DNA of 64,000 nucleotides, from positions 2,002,894-2,066,893 of the forward strand of contig CP046178.1 of assembly GCA_014075255.1 (NCBI GenBank), given 5' to 3'. The first letter of the stretch is position 1; each line of letters opens with the position of its first letter. A program made the translations under genes and the position numbers. This DNA is from Gammaproteobacteria bacterium. Its GTDB lineage: Bacteria > Pseudomonadota > Gammaproteobacteria > UBA4575. Below the pieces are notes generated by a model, which saw only the letters and a program-made list of their open reading frames with translations, was not told the DNA's origin and made no database searches. Positions 10,345 to 21,116 of the stretch are shown piece after piece.

Positions 10345-12581
10345 AAAAACAAACCATTCTGCGTATTTGGCCGATCATATTTTTGTTCAGCTTGTTAATG
10401 GGGTCTTTGTATTTATTGGCGGACGCCACGCGTAGTGAAACTAGTTTTGAAGAGCTTCATTATTGGTTATTCCCATTCAATGTATTTTTGCTGGGTGTGT
10501 TTTTACTTCTAATCATTGTCAATGTGTATCGACTCGGCATGCAAGTGCTTAGACGCCAGCCCGGTTCGCGCCTAACATTACGCTTGTTATTAATGTTTGT
10601 ACTGCTCGCGATTGTTCCTGTTGGTATCGTGTATACATTTTCAATGTGGCTTATTCAAGAAGGCGTCGACAGTTGGTTTGATGCAGATGTAGAAAAAGCT
10701 TTGCAAGATTCAGTAGACCTAAGCCGCTCTTCTTTGGATTTGCATATGCGACAACTTCGTAAGCAAACCAAGCCTATGGTTAAAGAGTTATCACGAACTA
10801 CTTCATTAGATGCGCCCTTGGTGATCAATGATTTATTGCGACGCAGCGGTGCAGCGGAAATTGTTTTATTTACTCGCAGCAGTCGTATTATTGCGTCTGG
10901 GGGCGAAGTTGGAGCGGCGGTTGTGCCTCGGTTACCGGGAGAGACGGTGATGCGCTTAGTTGGCCAAGGCGAAACATACGTGGGTTTGGATCCTATAAAA
11001 GATTCGGGTTTGCATGTACGCCTAGTGTTTCCGATGAATACTACGGGAGCCACTACGCAAAGACGTATGGTGCAGGTTTTATATCCAATTTCCGATCGTA
11101 TTAGCGATCTCGCATTAAGTGTACAAGAAGGGTTTGGGAAATATAATGAATTGGTTTATTTACGCACTCCTTTAAAACAAAATTTTGCTTTGATAATTAC
11201 CTTAGTGTTATTGCTTGGAATTTTGTTTGCTGTGTGGGCTGCATTTTTTTCTGCACGTAGATTAGTTGAACCAATCAAAGATCTTGCGCAGGGCACCAAG
11301 GCGGTAGCAGAAGGTCAGTACCATAAAAAAATTCCTGTTGAACGTAATGATGATCTGGGTATGTTAGTTGTATCCTTTAACCAAATGACAGAGCGTTTAT
11401 CCTTAGCGCGTGATAAAGCTAAGCTGAGCCAGCGATTAATTGACAGCCAACGCAACTATTTACAAACTATTTTAGAAAATCTCTCTTCCGGAGTAATCAG
11501 CCTCGACCAAAACTTGGTAATTAAAACAGCCAATGCAACGGCTTCACAAATATTAAATACTGATATCAACGAATTCATTGGTCGTGATGTCGCACAGTTG
11601 TCTATGGGGCATGAAAACTTGAAAAGTTTTTGCGATCAGGTTGTGCCTATGTTGCAAGGTAGCGAAATACAATGGCAAACCGAGGTTAAGCTAGTAGGCG
11701 GAAGTCAAGGCAACAAATTTCAAAGCAAAATACTAATGTGTCGTGGGGTGACATTACCAAATGATGAAGAACAGTCTGGTGGTTATGCGCTTGTGTTTGA
11801 TGACATTACCGATCTCATTAGTGCACAACGTGATTCTGCCTGGGGGGAGGTGGCGCGTCGATTAGCGCACGAAATTAAAAATCCATTAACTCCGATACAA
11901 CTATCTGCTGAACGATTGCGGCGTAAAATTCTGCCCGAACTTGACCAACATGAAAGCAGTATTTTAGATCGCGCTACTACTACTATCGTTGAACAAGTAG
12001 AATCCATGAAAGAAATGGTGAATGACTTTGCTGACTATGCGAGGGCACCACAAATTGAAAAAAGCCCCCTGGATCTTAATAAATTAATTTCTGAAGTTGT
12101 TGAGCTGTATCAAAATAATATTCATAGCTTTGAGGTACACACCTCACTTGATGATTATCCTCCATTAATATTGGGAGATAGCACGCGACTTCGCCAATTA
12201 ATGCATAACCTTATAAAAAATGCATTTGAAGCCATGTTAGATAAACCTCAGGAATATGCAAAAGTACAAATAACTACACGCTGTTTTGAAATCAGCAGTG
12301 TGCCATTAGTAAGTTTAGTGGTGGTGGATGATGGACCAGGTTTTCCGAATGATTTATTAGAACGTTTGTTCGAGCCTTATGTAACTACTAAAAATACCGG
12401 CAATGGTTTGGGTTTAGCAATAGTTAAGAAAATTGTTGAAGAGCATGGTGGCACAATACGCGCAGAGAATTCACCTGATAGAGGTGCGCGAATTAAGATT
12501 CGTATACCTTTAAGCGCTGCAACATTAAGCACGGTTGATGCAAGCGAAATTTCAGTGCGTAGTCAAGGAGACGCAGCATGA
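10332..12581 (+). CDS. ntrY: NtrY-like membrane sensor histidine kinase
   Basis: A 749-residue inner-membrane kinase paired with the response regulator that follows (4-bp overlap). Order: three N-terminal membrane helices (about 12-30, 43-64, 84-107), an extracytoplasmic sensor (110-280), a fourth helix (287-310), HAMP (310-365), a PAS domain (about 380-480), a HisKA domain with phospho-acceptor His513 in [11 protein letters not shown], and a HATPase with [16 protein letters not shown] and [11 protein letters not shown]. NtrY homologues sense redox or nitrogen state in other bacteria. Here the operon position before trkAH suggests envelope or ion-related input, which is only inference. Confidence 0.9.
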   Translation: MAAIEKQTILRIWPIIFLFSLLMGSLYLLADATRSETSFEELHYWLFPFNVFLLGVFLLLIIVNVYRLGMQVLRRQPGSRLTLRLLLMFVLLAIVPVGIVYTFSMWLIQEGVDSWFDADVEKALQDSVDLSRSSLDLHMRQLRKQTKPMVKELSRTTSLDAPLVINDLLRRSGAAEIVLFTRSSRIIASGGEVGAAVVPRLPGETVMRLVGQGETYVGLDPIKDSGLHVRLVFPMNTTGATTQRRMVQVLYPISDRISDLALSVQEGFGKYNELVYLRTPLKQNFALIITLVLLLGILFAVWAAFFSARRLVEPIKDLAQGTKAVAEGQYHKKIPVERNDDLGMLVVSFNQMTERLSLARDKAKLSQRLIDSQRNYLQTILENLSSGVISLDQNLVIKTANATASQILNTDINEFIGRDVAQLSMGHENLKSFCDQVVPMLQGSEIQWQTEVKLVGGSQGNKFQSKILMCRGVTLPNDEEQSGGYALVFDDITDLISAQRDSAWGEVARRLAHEIKNPLTPIQLSAERLRRKILPELDQHESSILDRATTTIVEQVESMKEMVNDFADYARAPQIEKSPLDLNKLISEVVELYQNNIHSFEVHTSLDDYPPLILGDSTRLRQLMHNLIKNAFEAMLDKPQEYAKVQITTRCFEISSVPLVSLVVVDDGPGFPNDLLERLFEPYVTTKNTGNGLGLAIVKKIVEEHGGTIRAENSPDRGARIKIRIPLSAATLSTVDASEISVRSQGDAA

Positions 12582-13948
12582 GCCAAGAAAGCATATTGGT
12601 TGTAGATGATGAGCCAGATATTCGTAATCTGGTGCAAGAAATATTGGTGGACGAAGGTTACAAAGTAAGTGTTGCCGAAAATACTGCAGTGGCGAGAAAG
12701 CATGCTAACAGCAAGCATCCAGATTTAGTGTTACTTGATATTTGGATGCCAGGGGAAGATGGTATTAGTTTACTAAAAGATTGGCAGAGTAGCGGCAGCA
12801 TTGATTGTCCGGTGGTGATGATGTCAGGACATGGCACAGTGGAGACTGCTGTAGAGGCAACCCGTTTGGGTGCTTACGACTTTATCGAAAAGCCATTAAC
12901 CATGTCAAAGTTGTTAGTGAGTGTTAAGCGCGCACTAGAAGCCGGCGAAAAAAATACTGCTTCTTCGTTAGCGAATGAGATAGTCGAAATGCCTATCGGT
13001 TCAAGCCTGCCTATTCAATCCTTGCGTGATCAAGCAAAAAAATTAGCTGCACATGATAATGTTTTATTTATTAAGGGCGAGATAGGTGTTGGTAAAAAAT
13101 ATTTTGCTAATTTTGTACATTCATTAAGCATTAGAAAATCAAAACGTTTATTAGCGCTTAACGAGGATAACTTTAATACTCGTGAGCCTGCTAAACAGTT
13201 ATTTGGTACTGAAGCAGATGAAATTATCAGCCCTGGATTATTAGAGTCGTGTAAGGGCGGAACAATATTTATTAGTGATGTTGCTAATCTGAATGAACAG
13301 GGGCAAAAGATTTTGTCTCACTTGTTGCAAAAGAAACAATTTAGACGTATTGGCGGAGCTAATGCACAAAAATTCGATAGTAGAGTGATGGTTGCCACAC
13401 AATCCGATCTACAAGCTGAAGTTAAGGCCAATCGTTTTGATGATGAATTGTATTTTTTACTGAATGTGGTGCCAGTTCGTATTCCAGCACTGCGTGAGCA
13501 TTTGCAAGATGTGCCTGAATTGTTGCGATATTACATTGATTTTTATTGTTCGAAAGAAAACTATCCATACCGAAACTTTGCAATTGCTGCGCAAAATCGA
13601 CTACTACACTACAGCTGGCCAGGCAATATCCGTGAACTTAAAAACCTAGTGCAAAGATTACTTATATTAAGTTCATCAGATGAAGTGTCTGCTGAAGAGG
13701 TAGAGGCAGCATTAGAGGAGCAAAGTGAAGATCAAACAAAAGAGGTTTCAAATGATAAAGCGGCACATGAAGACCTTTATCAATTACCGCTTCGAGAAGC
13801 ACGTGAGTCTTTCGAACGTAGTTATTTTCTATATCAGTTGAAACAAGTAGGCGGCAATATCACTAAACTGTCAGAACGTGTTGGGTTAGAGCGTACCCAT
13901 CTTTATCGCAAACTTCGTGCGCTTGGGATCAATACCAAAGAGTCCTAA
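12578..13948 (+). CDS. ntrX: NtrX-like response regulator with degenerate sigma-54 activator domain
   Basis: A 456-residue regulator. The receiver domain is canonical (Asp54 in LLDIWMPG, later SGHGT and EKPL). The AAA+ domain is degraded: the P-loop reads GEIGVGKK (167-174) and after LFG at 208-210 there is no GAFTGA loop, only a deletion-like run to PGLLES. The Walker B region reads GGTIFISDV (227-235), lacking the normal Asp-Glu pair. [10 protein letters not shown] and the C-terminal Fis-type helix-turn-helix ([21 protein letters not shown]) are intact. It probably still binds DNA but should not remodel sigma-54 holoenzyme; it may act on sigma-70 promoters or as a repressor. It is co-encoded with the NtrY-like kinase. 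Confidence 0.88.
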   Translation: MSQESILVVDDEPDIRNLVQEILVDEGYKVSVAENTAVARKHANSKHPDLVLLDIWMPGEDGISLLKDWQSSGSIDCPVVMMSGHGTVETAVEATRLGAYDFIEKPLTMSKLLVSVKRALEAGEKNTASSLANEIVEMPIGSSLPIQSLRDQAKKLAAHDNVLFIKGEIGVGKKYFANFVHSLSIRKSKRLLALNEDNFNTREPAKQLFGTEADEIISPGLLESCKGGTIFISDVANLNEQGQKILSHLLQKKQFRRIGGANAQKFDSRVMVATQSDLQAEVKANRFDDELYFLLNVVPVRIPALREHLQDVPELLRYYIDFYCSKENYPYRNFAIAAQNRLLHYSWPGNIRELKNLVQRLLILSSSDEVSAEEVEAALEEQSEDQTKEVSNDKAAHEDLYQLPLREARESFERSYFLYQLKQVGGNITKLSERVGLERTHLYRKLRALGINTKES

Positions 13949-14051
13949 TTAAATCACGTAGAGAGAAAAGGGCTTGCAAGTGCTAATTAACAGGCCTATC
14001 CTGCGCCGCCAGTAAACAGCCAGATATAGCTGACGGTTGGAGAAAAACATT

Positions 14052-15425
14052 ATGAAAATCATAATCTTAGGTGCAGGACAAGTAGGCGGGTCATTAGCAC
14101 TTAGCCTGGCTAATGAGAATAATGACATCACGCTTGTTGATACTAATGCTACTGTTTTGCAAGATATCCAAGACCGTGCTGACTTACGTACCATTGCAGG
14201 AGAAGCTTCTCATCCTTCGGTGTTATCACAAGCGGGTGCGAAAGATGCTGACATGATTATCGCTCTTACCAATAGTGATGAAACCAATATGGTCGCTTGC
14301 CAGGTTGCGTACACCTTGTTTCATACACCCACTAAAATTGCTCGTATTCGGGCAGTGGAATATCTAGCGTATAGCGACTTGTTTGTGCAAGAAGCGTTGC
14401 CAGTTGATGTGTTAATCAGTCCTGAGCATTTGATTTCACAATATATTCAACGTTTGATTGAACATCCGGGTTCATTACAAGTGCTAGATTTTGCAGAAGG
14501 CAAAGTAAAACTTTTAGCCATGCGTGCAGAACTTGATGGCCCTTTAATTGGCAAGCGGGTAGATGAAATCTGGGAGGCCATGCCAGAAACTGAAGCAAAA
14601 GTAGTTGCAATTTATCGCAATAATAAGTCCATTACATTGCATAGCGAAGGGCATATTCAAGCTGATGATGAAGTATTTTTTCTTGCTTCATCTTCCAATG
14701 CCGCCTCGATTACTGCGAAATTGCGCGGTACAGAAAAGCCGTATAAACGAATTCTGTTAGCTGGAGGAGGTAATATTGGGCTGCATCTTGCTAAGTCTCT
14801 TGAAAATAAATACCAAGTTAAAATCATTGAGCGTTTTCCAGAGCGTGCAAGTTATTTGTCTGAGGCACTTGATAAAACTATTGTTTTACAAGGTGATGCA
14901 GCTGATCAAGACATGCTGCGCGAAGAGAATATTGAAAATATGGATGTATTTTGCGCCCTTACCAATGATGATGAAGCGAATATTCTTTCTGCTATGCTCG
15001 CCAAACGTTTGGGCGCAAATAAAGTCATGTCACTCATCAATCGTCCCAGTTATGTAGATTTAGTTGAAAGTGGCATGATCGATATTGCTATTTCGCCTCA
15101 ACAAGTTACTTTGGGCACTTTACTTACACATGTGCGTAAAGGCGATATTGTTTCAGTACATTCTTTACGTCGTGGTGCAGCAGAGACCATCGAGGCGGTT
15201 GCGCATGGCGATAAAAAGACATCTAAGGTTGTGGGGCGTAACATAGAACAAATTAACCTTCCAAACGGCGCAACCATTGGCGCAATTGTTCGAGGCGAGG
15301 CAGTTATAATGGCTGAAGCAGATATCATTATAGAGTCTGAGGATCATGTAATTATCTTTTTGGCCGATAAAACAGGTGTTAAAGATATAGAACGACTGTT
15401 TCAAGTTAGTGCAACGTTTATATAA
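14052..15425 (+). CDS. trkA: Trk potassium uptake system NAD-binding subunit
   Basis: Cytosolic gating subunit of the Trk K+ transporter; binds NAD(H)/nucleotide and controls TrkH. From ATG 14052 it has 457 residues. GGAG at 14039-14042 is a well-placed ribosome site and rejects the TTG start 15 bp earlier. It is a tandem RCK protein: Rossmann motif GAGQVGGSLA near residue 8 with RCK_C around 140-225, then a second motif GGGNIGLHLA near 240 with its RCK_C to the end. It is followed 82 bp later by trkH. Confidence 0.96.
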   Translation: MKIIILGAGQVGGSLALSLANENNDITLVDTNATVLQDIQDRADLRTIAGEASHPSVLSQAGAKDADMIIALTNSDETNMVACQVAYTLFHTPTKIARIRAVEYLAYSDLFVQEALPVDVLISPEHLISQYIQRLIEHPGSLQVLDFAEGKVKLLAMRAELDGPLIGKRVDEIWEAMPETEAKVVAIYRNNKSITLHSEGHIQADDEVFFLASSSNAASITAKLRGTEKPYKRILLAGGGNIGLHLAKSLENKYQVKIIERFPERASYLSEALDKTIVLQGDAADQDMLREENIENMDVFCALTNDDEANILSAMLAKRLGANKVMSLINRPSYVDLVESGMIDIAISPQQVTLGTLLTHVRKGDIVSVHSLRRGAAETIEAVAHGDKKTSKVVGRNIEQINLPNGATIGAIVRGEAVIMAEADIIIESEDHVIIFLADKTGVKDIERLFQVSATFI

Positions 15426-15507
15426 CTCAAGCTTAATAGTCACGCGCAGTCAAGAAGCCCACTATTTGTAAATATTTTCTTAAATATTTATACATTCAAA
15501 CACTCTC

Positions 15508-16959
15508 ATGCAAAGAAAAACTATTCAACGCGTACTAGGATTTTTGCTTGCATGGTTTAGCTTTACTATGCTGCCGCCTATTTTGGTGGATGTAATCTAC
15601 GAAGAAGGTGCATATGCTCCATTCGCAATTGCATTTATGATTACTCTCATCACTGGTTTGTTGTTGTGGTATCCAGTGCGTAGTTACCGAAATGATTTAC
15701 GCTTACGGGATGGTTTTTTAGTTGTTGTGTTATTTTGGACAGTGCTGAGCTTGTTTGGTGCATTGCCATTGTTATTAAGTAACTCTCTTTCTTTAGGCAT
15801 TACGAATTCAATTTTTGAATCGGTTTCAGGGTTAACCACCACTGGCGCAACGGTGATTACCAATCTTGACCAATTACCAAAATGTATTTTGTTTTACCGC
15901 CAGGCCCTACAGTGGTTAGGCGGTATGGGAATTATTGTTTTAGCGGTGGCCATTCTGCCTATGTTAGGTGTAGGCGGTATGCAACTTTATCGCGCAGAAA
16001 CACCAGGTCCTGTCAAGGATACCAAGTTGACTCCGCGTATTAAAGAAACTGCAAAAGCACTTTGGTATATCTATTTGTCTTTAACGATTGCGTGTGCAAT
16101 TGGTTATTGGCTAGCGGGCATGAGCATATTTGATGCGATAAGCCATAGTTTTTCTACTGTAGCGATTGGCGGATTCTCAACTCATGATGAAAGTATAGGC
16201 TATTTTCGTAGCATGCCGATTGAAACCGTTTCCATTATTTTTATGTTGTTGTCTGGCTTAAATTTTGGTTTGCACTTTATTACCTGGAAATCACAAAGTT
16301 TACGACATTATTTTCAGGACGCTGAATTTAAAACTTACTTTTTTGTAATTATTTCTATCACTACAATTACTGCAGTGTTTTTGCGTATCGGTGAAGTGTA
16401 TCTGAGTTGGGGCGATGCATTTTCAAAAGCAGTATTTCATGCTGTGTCTATTGCTACTACGACGGGTTTTACCACTTCCCAATACCATTTCTGGCCTAGT
16501 TTTTTACCATTGCTGCTAATACTGGCAAGTTTTATCGGTGGCTGCACAGGTTCAACTGGTGGAGGAATGAAAGTGATTCGGGTGTTGCTATTGGTTAAAC
16601 AAGGTATGCGAGAGATGATGCGTCTGATTCATCCCAATGCAAAAATTGCAGTAAAAATAGGTTCTAAAGCAGTCGATGGACGTGTTATTGAAGCGGTATG
16701 GGGCTTCTTCTCGGCCTATATCGGCGTATTTGTCGTAATGCTTTTATTGTTAATGGCATCTGGCTTAGATCAAGTTACAGCATTTTCAGCAGTGGCCGCA
16801 ACACTAAATAATCTTGGTCCAGGTTTAGGTGAAGTAGGCGCCAATTACACTAGCATTAACGATTTTAGTAAGTGGGTATTGTGTTTAGGCATGTTATTGG
16901 GACGTCTCGAAATCTTTACCTTATTGGTTATACTGACTCCAGCATTTTGGCGTCGTTAA
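15508..16959 (+). CDS. trkH: Trk potassium uptake system membrane subunit
   Basis: Inner-membrane K+ channel-like subunit with four M1-P-M2 repeats, 483 residues. The four pore-loop segments are recognisable: GLTTTGATV (about residue 109), VAIGGFSTH (about 216), ATTTGFTTS (about 315) and LNNLGPGLG (about 432), each with the selectivity-filter glycine. It works with TrkA, encoded just upstream. A methyltransferase gene begins 3 bp after its stop, so the transcript probably continues. Confidence 0.96.
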   Translation: MQRKTIQRVLGFLLAWFSFTMLPPILVDVIYEEGAYAPFAIAFMITLITGLLLWYPVRSYRNDLRLRDGFLVVVLFWTVLSLFGALPLLLSNSLSLGITNSIFESVSGLTTTGATVITNLDQLPKCILFYRQALQWLGGMGIIVLAVAILPMLGVGGMQLYRAETPGPVKDTKLTPRIKETAKALWYIYLSLTIACAIGYWLAGMSIFDAISHSFSTVAIGGFSTHDESIGYFRSMPIETVSIIFMLLSGLNFGLHFITWKSQSLRHYFQDAEFKTYFFVIISITTITAVFLRIGEVYLSWGDAFSKAVFHAVSIATTTGFTTSQYHFWPSFLPLLLILASFIGGCTGSTGGGMKVIRVLLLVKQGMREMMRLIHPNAKIAVKIGSKAVDGRVIEAVWGFFSAYIGVFVVMLLLLMASGLDQVTAFSAVAATLNNLGPGLGEVGANYTSINDFSKWVLCLGMLLGRLEIFTLLVILTPAFWRR

Positions 16960-16962
16960 TTT

Positions 16963-17556
16963 ATGGCTGACCATACTAGTGAAAAAAAGTGGAATGATAT
17001 TTACACCACCCAATTTCAAATAGAAAGTAAATTAGAAACTAAAGCTGCAAGTGTTCTACTTGACTATGCCTATTTATTGCCTAGTAGTGGATTAGCATTA
17101 GACCTCGCCTGTGGTTTAGGCGGCAATGCTATTTATTTAGCACAATGTGGGTTGAACACTCATGCTTGGGACATCTCAGCAATAGCAATTGAAAGAGTGC
17201 AAGCGCATTGTCAGGAAACAAATATTTCTATTGCTGCAGACGTTAGGGATATTGAGCAACACCCACCCACATCGAATTCATTTGATGTAATTTGTGTCAG
17301 CTATTATCTAGAGAGAACATTAACGCAAGATATTATTGCGGCATTAAGACCTAAGGGTTTATTGTTTTATCAGACATATACAAATGAAAAAGTATCTACT
17401 GTGGGGCCTAGTAATCCACAATATCGATTGCAGCAAAATGAGTTGTTAGCATTATTTTCACCTCTGCATGTACTTGCGTATCAAGAACATGGAACGGTAG
17501 GCAATGTTAAAAAAGGTTTGCGAGACGTTGCAAGCTTAGTTGCCCAGAAAAGATGA
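16963..17556 (+). CDS. Class I SAM-dependent methyltransferase (TehB-like size)
   Basis: A 197-residue soluble protein with the SAM-binding motif I ALDLACGLGGNA at about 45-56, an acidic residue after strand 2 (AWDIS), and motif IV region FDVICVSYYLE. The fold resembles small TehB/UbiE-type methyltransferases; the substrate cannot be told. It starts 3 bp after trkH and overlaps slightly with the possible start region of the peptidase that follows, indicating one transcript. Confidence 0.85.
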   Translation: MADHTSEKKWNDIYTTQFQIESKLETKAASVLLDYAYLLPSSGLALDLACGLGGNAIYLAQCGLNTHAWDISAIAIERVQAHCQETNISIAADVRDIEQHPPTSNSFDVICVSYYLERTLTQDIIAALRPKGLLFYQTYTNEKVSTVGPSNPQYRLQQNELLALFSPLHVLAYQEHGTVGNVKKGLRDVASLVAQKR

Positions 17557-17584
17557 GCCAAAAGATGATCAAGAAAATACAGTA

Positions 17585-18541
17585 GTGGAATTACTAACTT
17601 TATATCCGGAAATTGAGCCTTATCATGAATTTCAACTTAAGGTTTCACCTATACATACAATATGGATTGAGGAGTGCGGTAATCCCCATGGCATCCCAGT
17701 AGTGTTTCTACATGGCGGGCCTGGCGCAGCATGCGAACCGTTTCAACGTAGATTTTTTGACCCCGAACAATATCGCATTATTTTATTTGATCAACGTGGT
17801 TGTGGTCGTTCTACACCACATGCGGAGCTAGCTGAAAACACAACACAGCATTTAGTTGCTGATATAGAAACCATTCGTAACTACTTAAAAATTGAAAAGT
17901 GGTTAGTGTTTGGTGGGTCTTGGGGTTCAACACTGGCGCTAGTTTATGCTGAAACACATACAGAATGTGTGACCGGACTCATTTTAAGAGGAGTGTTTCT
18001 TTGTCGCCCACGAGATATTCAATGGTTCTATCAAGATGGGGCTAGCTATATTTATCCTGATCTTTGGCAAGACTATATTAAAGTAATTGCTAAAAATGAA
18101 CGTGATGATCTGGTATCTGCGTTCTATAAACGTTTGACTAGTGAAGAGGAAAGTATTCAATTAGAGGCTGCGCGTGCTTGGTCGATCTGGGAAGGCAGTA
18201 CTTCTAATCTTATAGCAAAGCCTAGTGTGTTAAATCATTTTGCGGATGACCATACTGCATTGAGTTTAGCGCGCGTCGAATGTCATTTTTTTGTTAATAA
18301 TTCATTTTTAAACGACAATCAGGTGCTAGTAGAAGCCCATAAGCTTCGCGACATACCTGGCGTGATCGTGCATGGCCGATATGACGTTGTTTGCCCTGTT
18401 GAACAGGCCTATGCATTACACCAATCTTGGTCTACTGCTGAACTTATAATCACTCCAAAATCTGGTCACTCTGCCACTGAAGATGAGAATGTCGATGCAT
18501 TGGTGCGTACCACACAAAATTTTGTAAAATTACTATCATGA
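17585..18541 (+). CDS. pip: Prolyl aminopeptidase (proline iminopeptidase), alpha/beta hydrolase
   Basis: Releases N-terminal proline from peptides; family S33. The oxyanion-hole motif HGGPGAA, the nucleophile elbow GGSWGSTLAL, the acidic residue in HGRYDVVCP and the catalytic His in KSGHSATED are all present. The family begins near LYPEIEPY, so a GTG at 17585 (318 residues) is a plausible start. A TTG at 17540 overlapping the methyltransferase end is an alternative, and neither has a strong ribosome site. The stop overlaps the dtd start by 4 bp. Confidence 0.92.
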   Translation: MELLTLYPEIEPYHEFQLKVSPIHTIWIEECGNPHGIPVVFLHGGPGAACEPFQRRFFDPEQYRIILFDQRGCGRSTPHAELAENTTQHLVADIETIRNYLKIEKWLVFGGSWGSTLALVYAETHTECVTGLILRGVFLCRPRDIQWFYQDGASYIYPDLWQDYIKVIAKNERDDLVSAFYKRLTSEEESIQLEAARAWSIWEGSTSNLIAKPSVLNHFADDHTALSLARVECHFFVNNSFLNDNQVLVEAHKLRDIPGVIVHGRYDVVCPVEQAYALHQSWSTAELIITPKSGHSATEDENVDALVRTTQNFVKLLS

Positions 18542-18975
18542 TCGCTTTGTTACAACGCGTATCTAGTGCCAGTGTAGTTGTTAATAATATAAAAGTTGCA
18601 GAGGCTAATGCTGGAGTGTTGGTGTTTCTTGCAGTGCAAAAACAAGATACCGAGAAAATGGCTGAGCAAATGCAGCAGCGAATATTATCGTATCGAATGT
18701 TTGCAGACGATGATGATAAAATGAATAAAAACATCTGCGAAGTACAGGGGGATATTCTACTTGTACCGCAATTCACCCTAGCAGCGGATACCACAAAAGG
18801 TTTAAGGCCTAATTTCTCTGCTGCAGCGACTCCTGATCATGCTAAGAGGCTGTTTGACTATTTTTTAGACAAATTAAAAGCGGAATATGCTAGAGTTTCA
18901 TCAGGAAAGTTCGCTGCGGATATGCAGGTACATCTGGTTAATAACGGACCGGTAACTTTCTGGCTAGAGATATAG
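18538..18975 (+). CDS. dtd: D-aminoacyl-tRNA deacylase
   Basis: Hydrolyses D-amino acids mis-attached to tRNA, a chiral proofreading enzyme. The 145-residue length is exact for the family. PQFTLAADTTKGLRP (about 79-93) and the terminal NNGPVTFWLE with the cross-subunit Gly-Pro motif are present. The ATG overlaps the pip stop (ATGA), so expression is coupled to the preceding gene. Confidence 0.95.
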   Translation: MIALLQRVSSASVVVNNIKVAEANAGVLVFLAVQKQDTEKMAEQMQQRILSYRMFADDDDKMNKNICEVQGDILLVPQFTLAADTTKGLRPNFSAAATPDHAKRLFDYFLDKLKAEYARVSSGKFAADMQVHLVNNGPVTFWLEI

Positions 18976-19021
18976 TAAGAACTATAAAAATTTATTTAAT
19001 TAACTAAAAACCACATCTCCT

Positions 19022-19615
19022 GTGACTGCACGTACTGCCAGCGTTGAACGCAATACCAACGAAACTCAAATTTCGATCCAGCTTAACATTGATGGCACTG
19101 GCCAATCTTCGCTACAGACGGGTCTGCCATTTTTTGAGCATATGATTGATCAAATTGCTCGTCACGGCATGTTGGATCTAACCATCGATGCAAAAGGTGA
19201 TTTAGAGATTGATGCTCACCACACTGTAGAAGATGTTGGCATTACCTTAGGCCAAGCATTTAGCCAAGCGATAGGTGATAAAAAAGGAGTGGTTCGTTAT
19301 GGACATGCTTATGTGCCATTAGATGAAGCGCTTTCGCGAGTGGTAATCGATTTTTCAGGGCGGCCAGGTTTAGAATTTCGTGTGGACTTCCCTCGTGCGC
19401 GCGTGGGTGATTTCGATGTAGATTTAACCCATGAGTTTTTTCAAGGTTTTGTAAATCACGCTAATGTGACTTTGCATATAGACAGTTTATCTGGGGTGAA
19501 TTCCCACCACATTGCGGAGACTATTTTTAAAGCATTTGGACGTGCTCTGCGTATGGCAGCAACGCCGGATGAACGTATGCAAGGCATAATACCGTCTACT
19601 AAAGGAAGTTTGTAA
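19022..19615 (+). CDS. hisB: Imidazoleglycerol-phosphate dehydratase
   Basis: Dehydrates imidazole-glycerol phosphate to imidazole-acetol phosphate in histidine synthesis. It is the monofunctional 197-residue form without the N-terminal histidinol-phosphatase domain of enteric HisB. Two metal-binding HHxxE motifs are visible: AHHTVEDVG (about 65-73) and SHHIAET (about 163-169). The start is a GTG at 19022; no strong Shine-Dalgarno is visible. It heads the hisB-H-A-F-E run. Confidence 0.96.
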   Translation: MTARTASVERNTNETQISIQLNIDGTGQSSLQTGLPFFEHMIDQIARHGMLDLTIDAKGDLEIDAHHTVEDVGITLGQAFSQAIGDKKGVVRYGHAYVPLDEALSRVVIDFSGRPGLEFRVDFPRARVGDFDVDLTHEFFQGFVNHANVTLHIDSLSGVNSHHIAETIFKAFGRALRMAATPDERMQGIIPSTKGSL

Positions 19616-19635
19616 ACAGCACACTTACGTAAAGC

Positions 19636-20295
19636 ATGAGTAACATTGCCATTATTGACTACGGTATGGGGAATTTATATTCCGTTACCAAGGCGATTGA
19701 GTATGTTGCCGAGCCAAAAGATTATATTATAGTTACCTCAGATGCAGATAAAATTGCGTCTAGTGATAAAGTAATTTTTCCTGGTCAAGGAGCGGCTAAA
19801 GACTGTATGTCTGCTTTGCAGCAATGTGATCTGCAATCTGCAATTATCGATGCTGCAAGTCAAAAACCTTTTCTAGGTATATGCATGGGCATGCAGGTGT
19901 TGATGCAAATGAGCGAAGAAAATGATGGTATCGATTGTTTGGGGCTGTATAGCGGTAGTGTGAAATATTTTGGTAACCATTTAACCATAGGCTCTGGAGA
20001 GGATAGCTATAAGGTGCCGCATATGGGTTGGAATTGCATCGAACAGCAACAGAGCCATCCTTTATGGAAAAATATTTCAGAATCGAGTTATTTTTATTTT
20101 GTGCACAGCTACTTTGTGGCAACTGAAAATGAACGTTTAATTGCCGGCACAACAAATTATGGTCCAACATTTACTTCGGTAATCGCACAAGATAATGTGT
20201 TTGCGATGCAATGCCATCCTGAAAAAAGTGCTCAGGCAGGCTTGCAACTCCTTAAAAACTTCATACATTGGGACGGCAACAACACCGTTAATTAA
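19636..20295 (+). CDS. hisH: Imidazole glycerol phosphate synthase, glutamine amidotransferase subunit
   Basis: Supplies ammonia from glutamine to HisF. It is a class I glutaminase of 219 residues with the nucleophile Cys in LGICMGMQVL (about 84) and the His-Glu pair in QCHPEKS (about 194). The oxyanion-strand segment PGQGAAKDC is near residue 52. It lies 20 bp after hisB and 3 bp before hisA, in one transcript. Confidence 0.96.
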   Translation: MSNIAIIDYGMGNLYSVTKAIEYVAEPKDYIIVTSDADKIASSDKVIFPGQGAAKDCMSALQQCDLQSAIIDAASQKPFLGICMGMQVLMQMSEENDGIDCLGLYSGSVKYFGNHLTIGSGEDSYKVPHMGWNCIEQQQSHPLWKNISESSYFYFVHSYFVATENERLIAGTTNYGPTFTSVIAQDNVFAMQCHPEKSAQAGLQLLKNFIHWDGNNTVN

Positions 20296-20298
20296 ATC

Positions 20299-21036
20299 AT
20301 GATTGTTATACCTGCAATTGACTTGAAAGATGGTAAATGTGTACGCCTGCGACAAGGCGGCATGGAAGATGTAACGGTATTCTCTGAAGATCCGGTAGCG
20401 GTAGCAGATCAATGGGTGGAAGCAGGCGCAAAGCGCTTACACATAGTAGATTTAGATGGCGCTACTTCGGGCGGGCCTGTGAACCGTGAAATTATTCACA
20501 GTATAGCCGAGAATCACCCTGATTTAGAGATTCAAGTAGGCGGTGGAATACGTGACGAAGATACCGTGCAAGCTTATCTAGAGGTTGGCGTTCAATATGT
20601 GATTATCGGTACTCGAGCAGTTAGTGCACCACATTTTGTGAATGATCTTTGTTTAGAGTTTCCAGGACATATAATTGTTGGCTTAGATGCTAAAGATGGC
20701 AAAGTGGCTATCGATGGTTGGTCAAAGTTATCCCATCACGACGTAATTGATATGGCACAGCATTTTGAGACAGATGGTGTCGCTGCAATTGTGTTTACCG
20801 ATATCAGTAGAGACGGCATGATGCAAGGCTTAAACGTTGAATCCACCGCAGAGCTATCTGCTGCAATCCATATTCCTGTAATTGCTTCAGGTGGAGTGAC
20901 GGATGAAAATGATATCAAGCGCTTATGTGAGTGTGATGAAGAAGGTATCATTGGCGTGATCGTTGGCCGAGCGCTTTATGAAGGTACCATCGAATTTCAG
21001 CATGCACAAAAACTTGCTGATTCTTATCAATCATAA
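20299..21036 (+). CDS. hisA: ProFAR isomerase (phosphoribosylformimino-AICAR-P isomerase)
   Basis: A TIM-barrel enzyme of 245 residues that opens the ribose of ProFAR to PRFAR. The first catalytic Asp lies in [14 protein letters not shown] and the second in [10 protein letters not shown] near residue 170. Phosphate-binding loops QVGGGIRDE and [10 protein letters not shown] are intact. It is paralogous to the neighbouring HisF. An 80-bp gap separates it from hisF. Confidence 0.96.
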   Translation: MIVIPAIDLKDGKCVRLRQGGMEDVTVFSEDPVAVADQWVEAGAKRLHIVDLDGATSGGPVNREIIHSIAENHPDLEIQVGGGIRDEDTVQAYLEVGVQYVIIGTRAVSAPHFVNDLCLEFPGHIIVGLDAKDGKVAIDGWSKLSHHDVIDMAQHFETDGVAAIVFTDISRDGMMQGLNVESTAELSAAIHIPVIASGGVTDENDIKRLCECDEEGIIGVIVGRALYEGTIEFQHAQKLADSYQS

Positions 21037-21116
21037 CTATTTCTAAATAATCATTTGGTAAGCAACGGATATTTTTTCTGTTTCTACAAATAGTATTTCT
21101 AAAAGACATAAATAAC

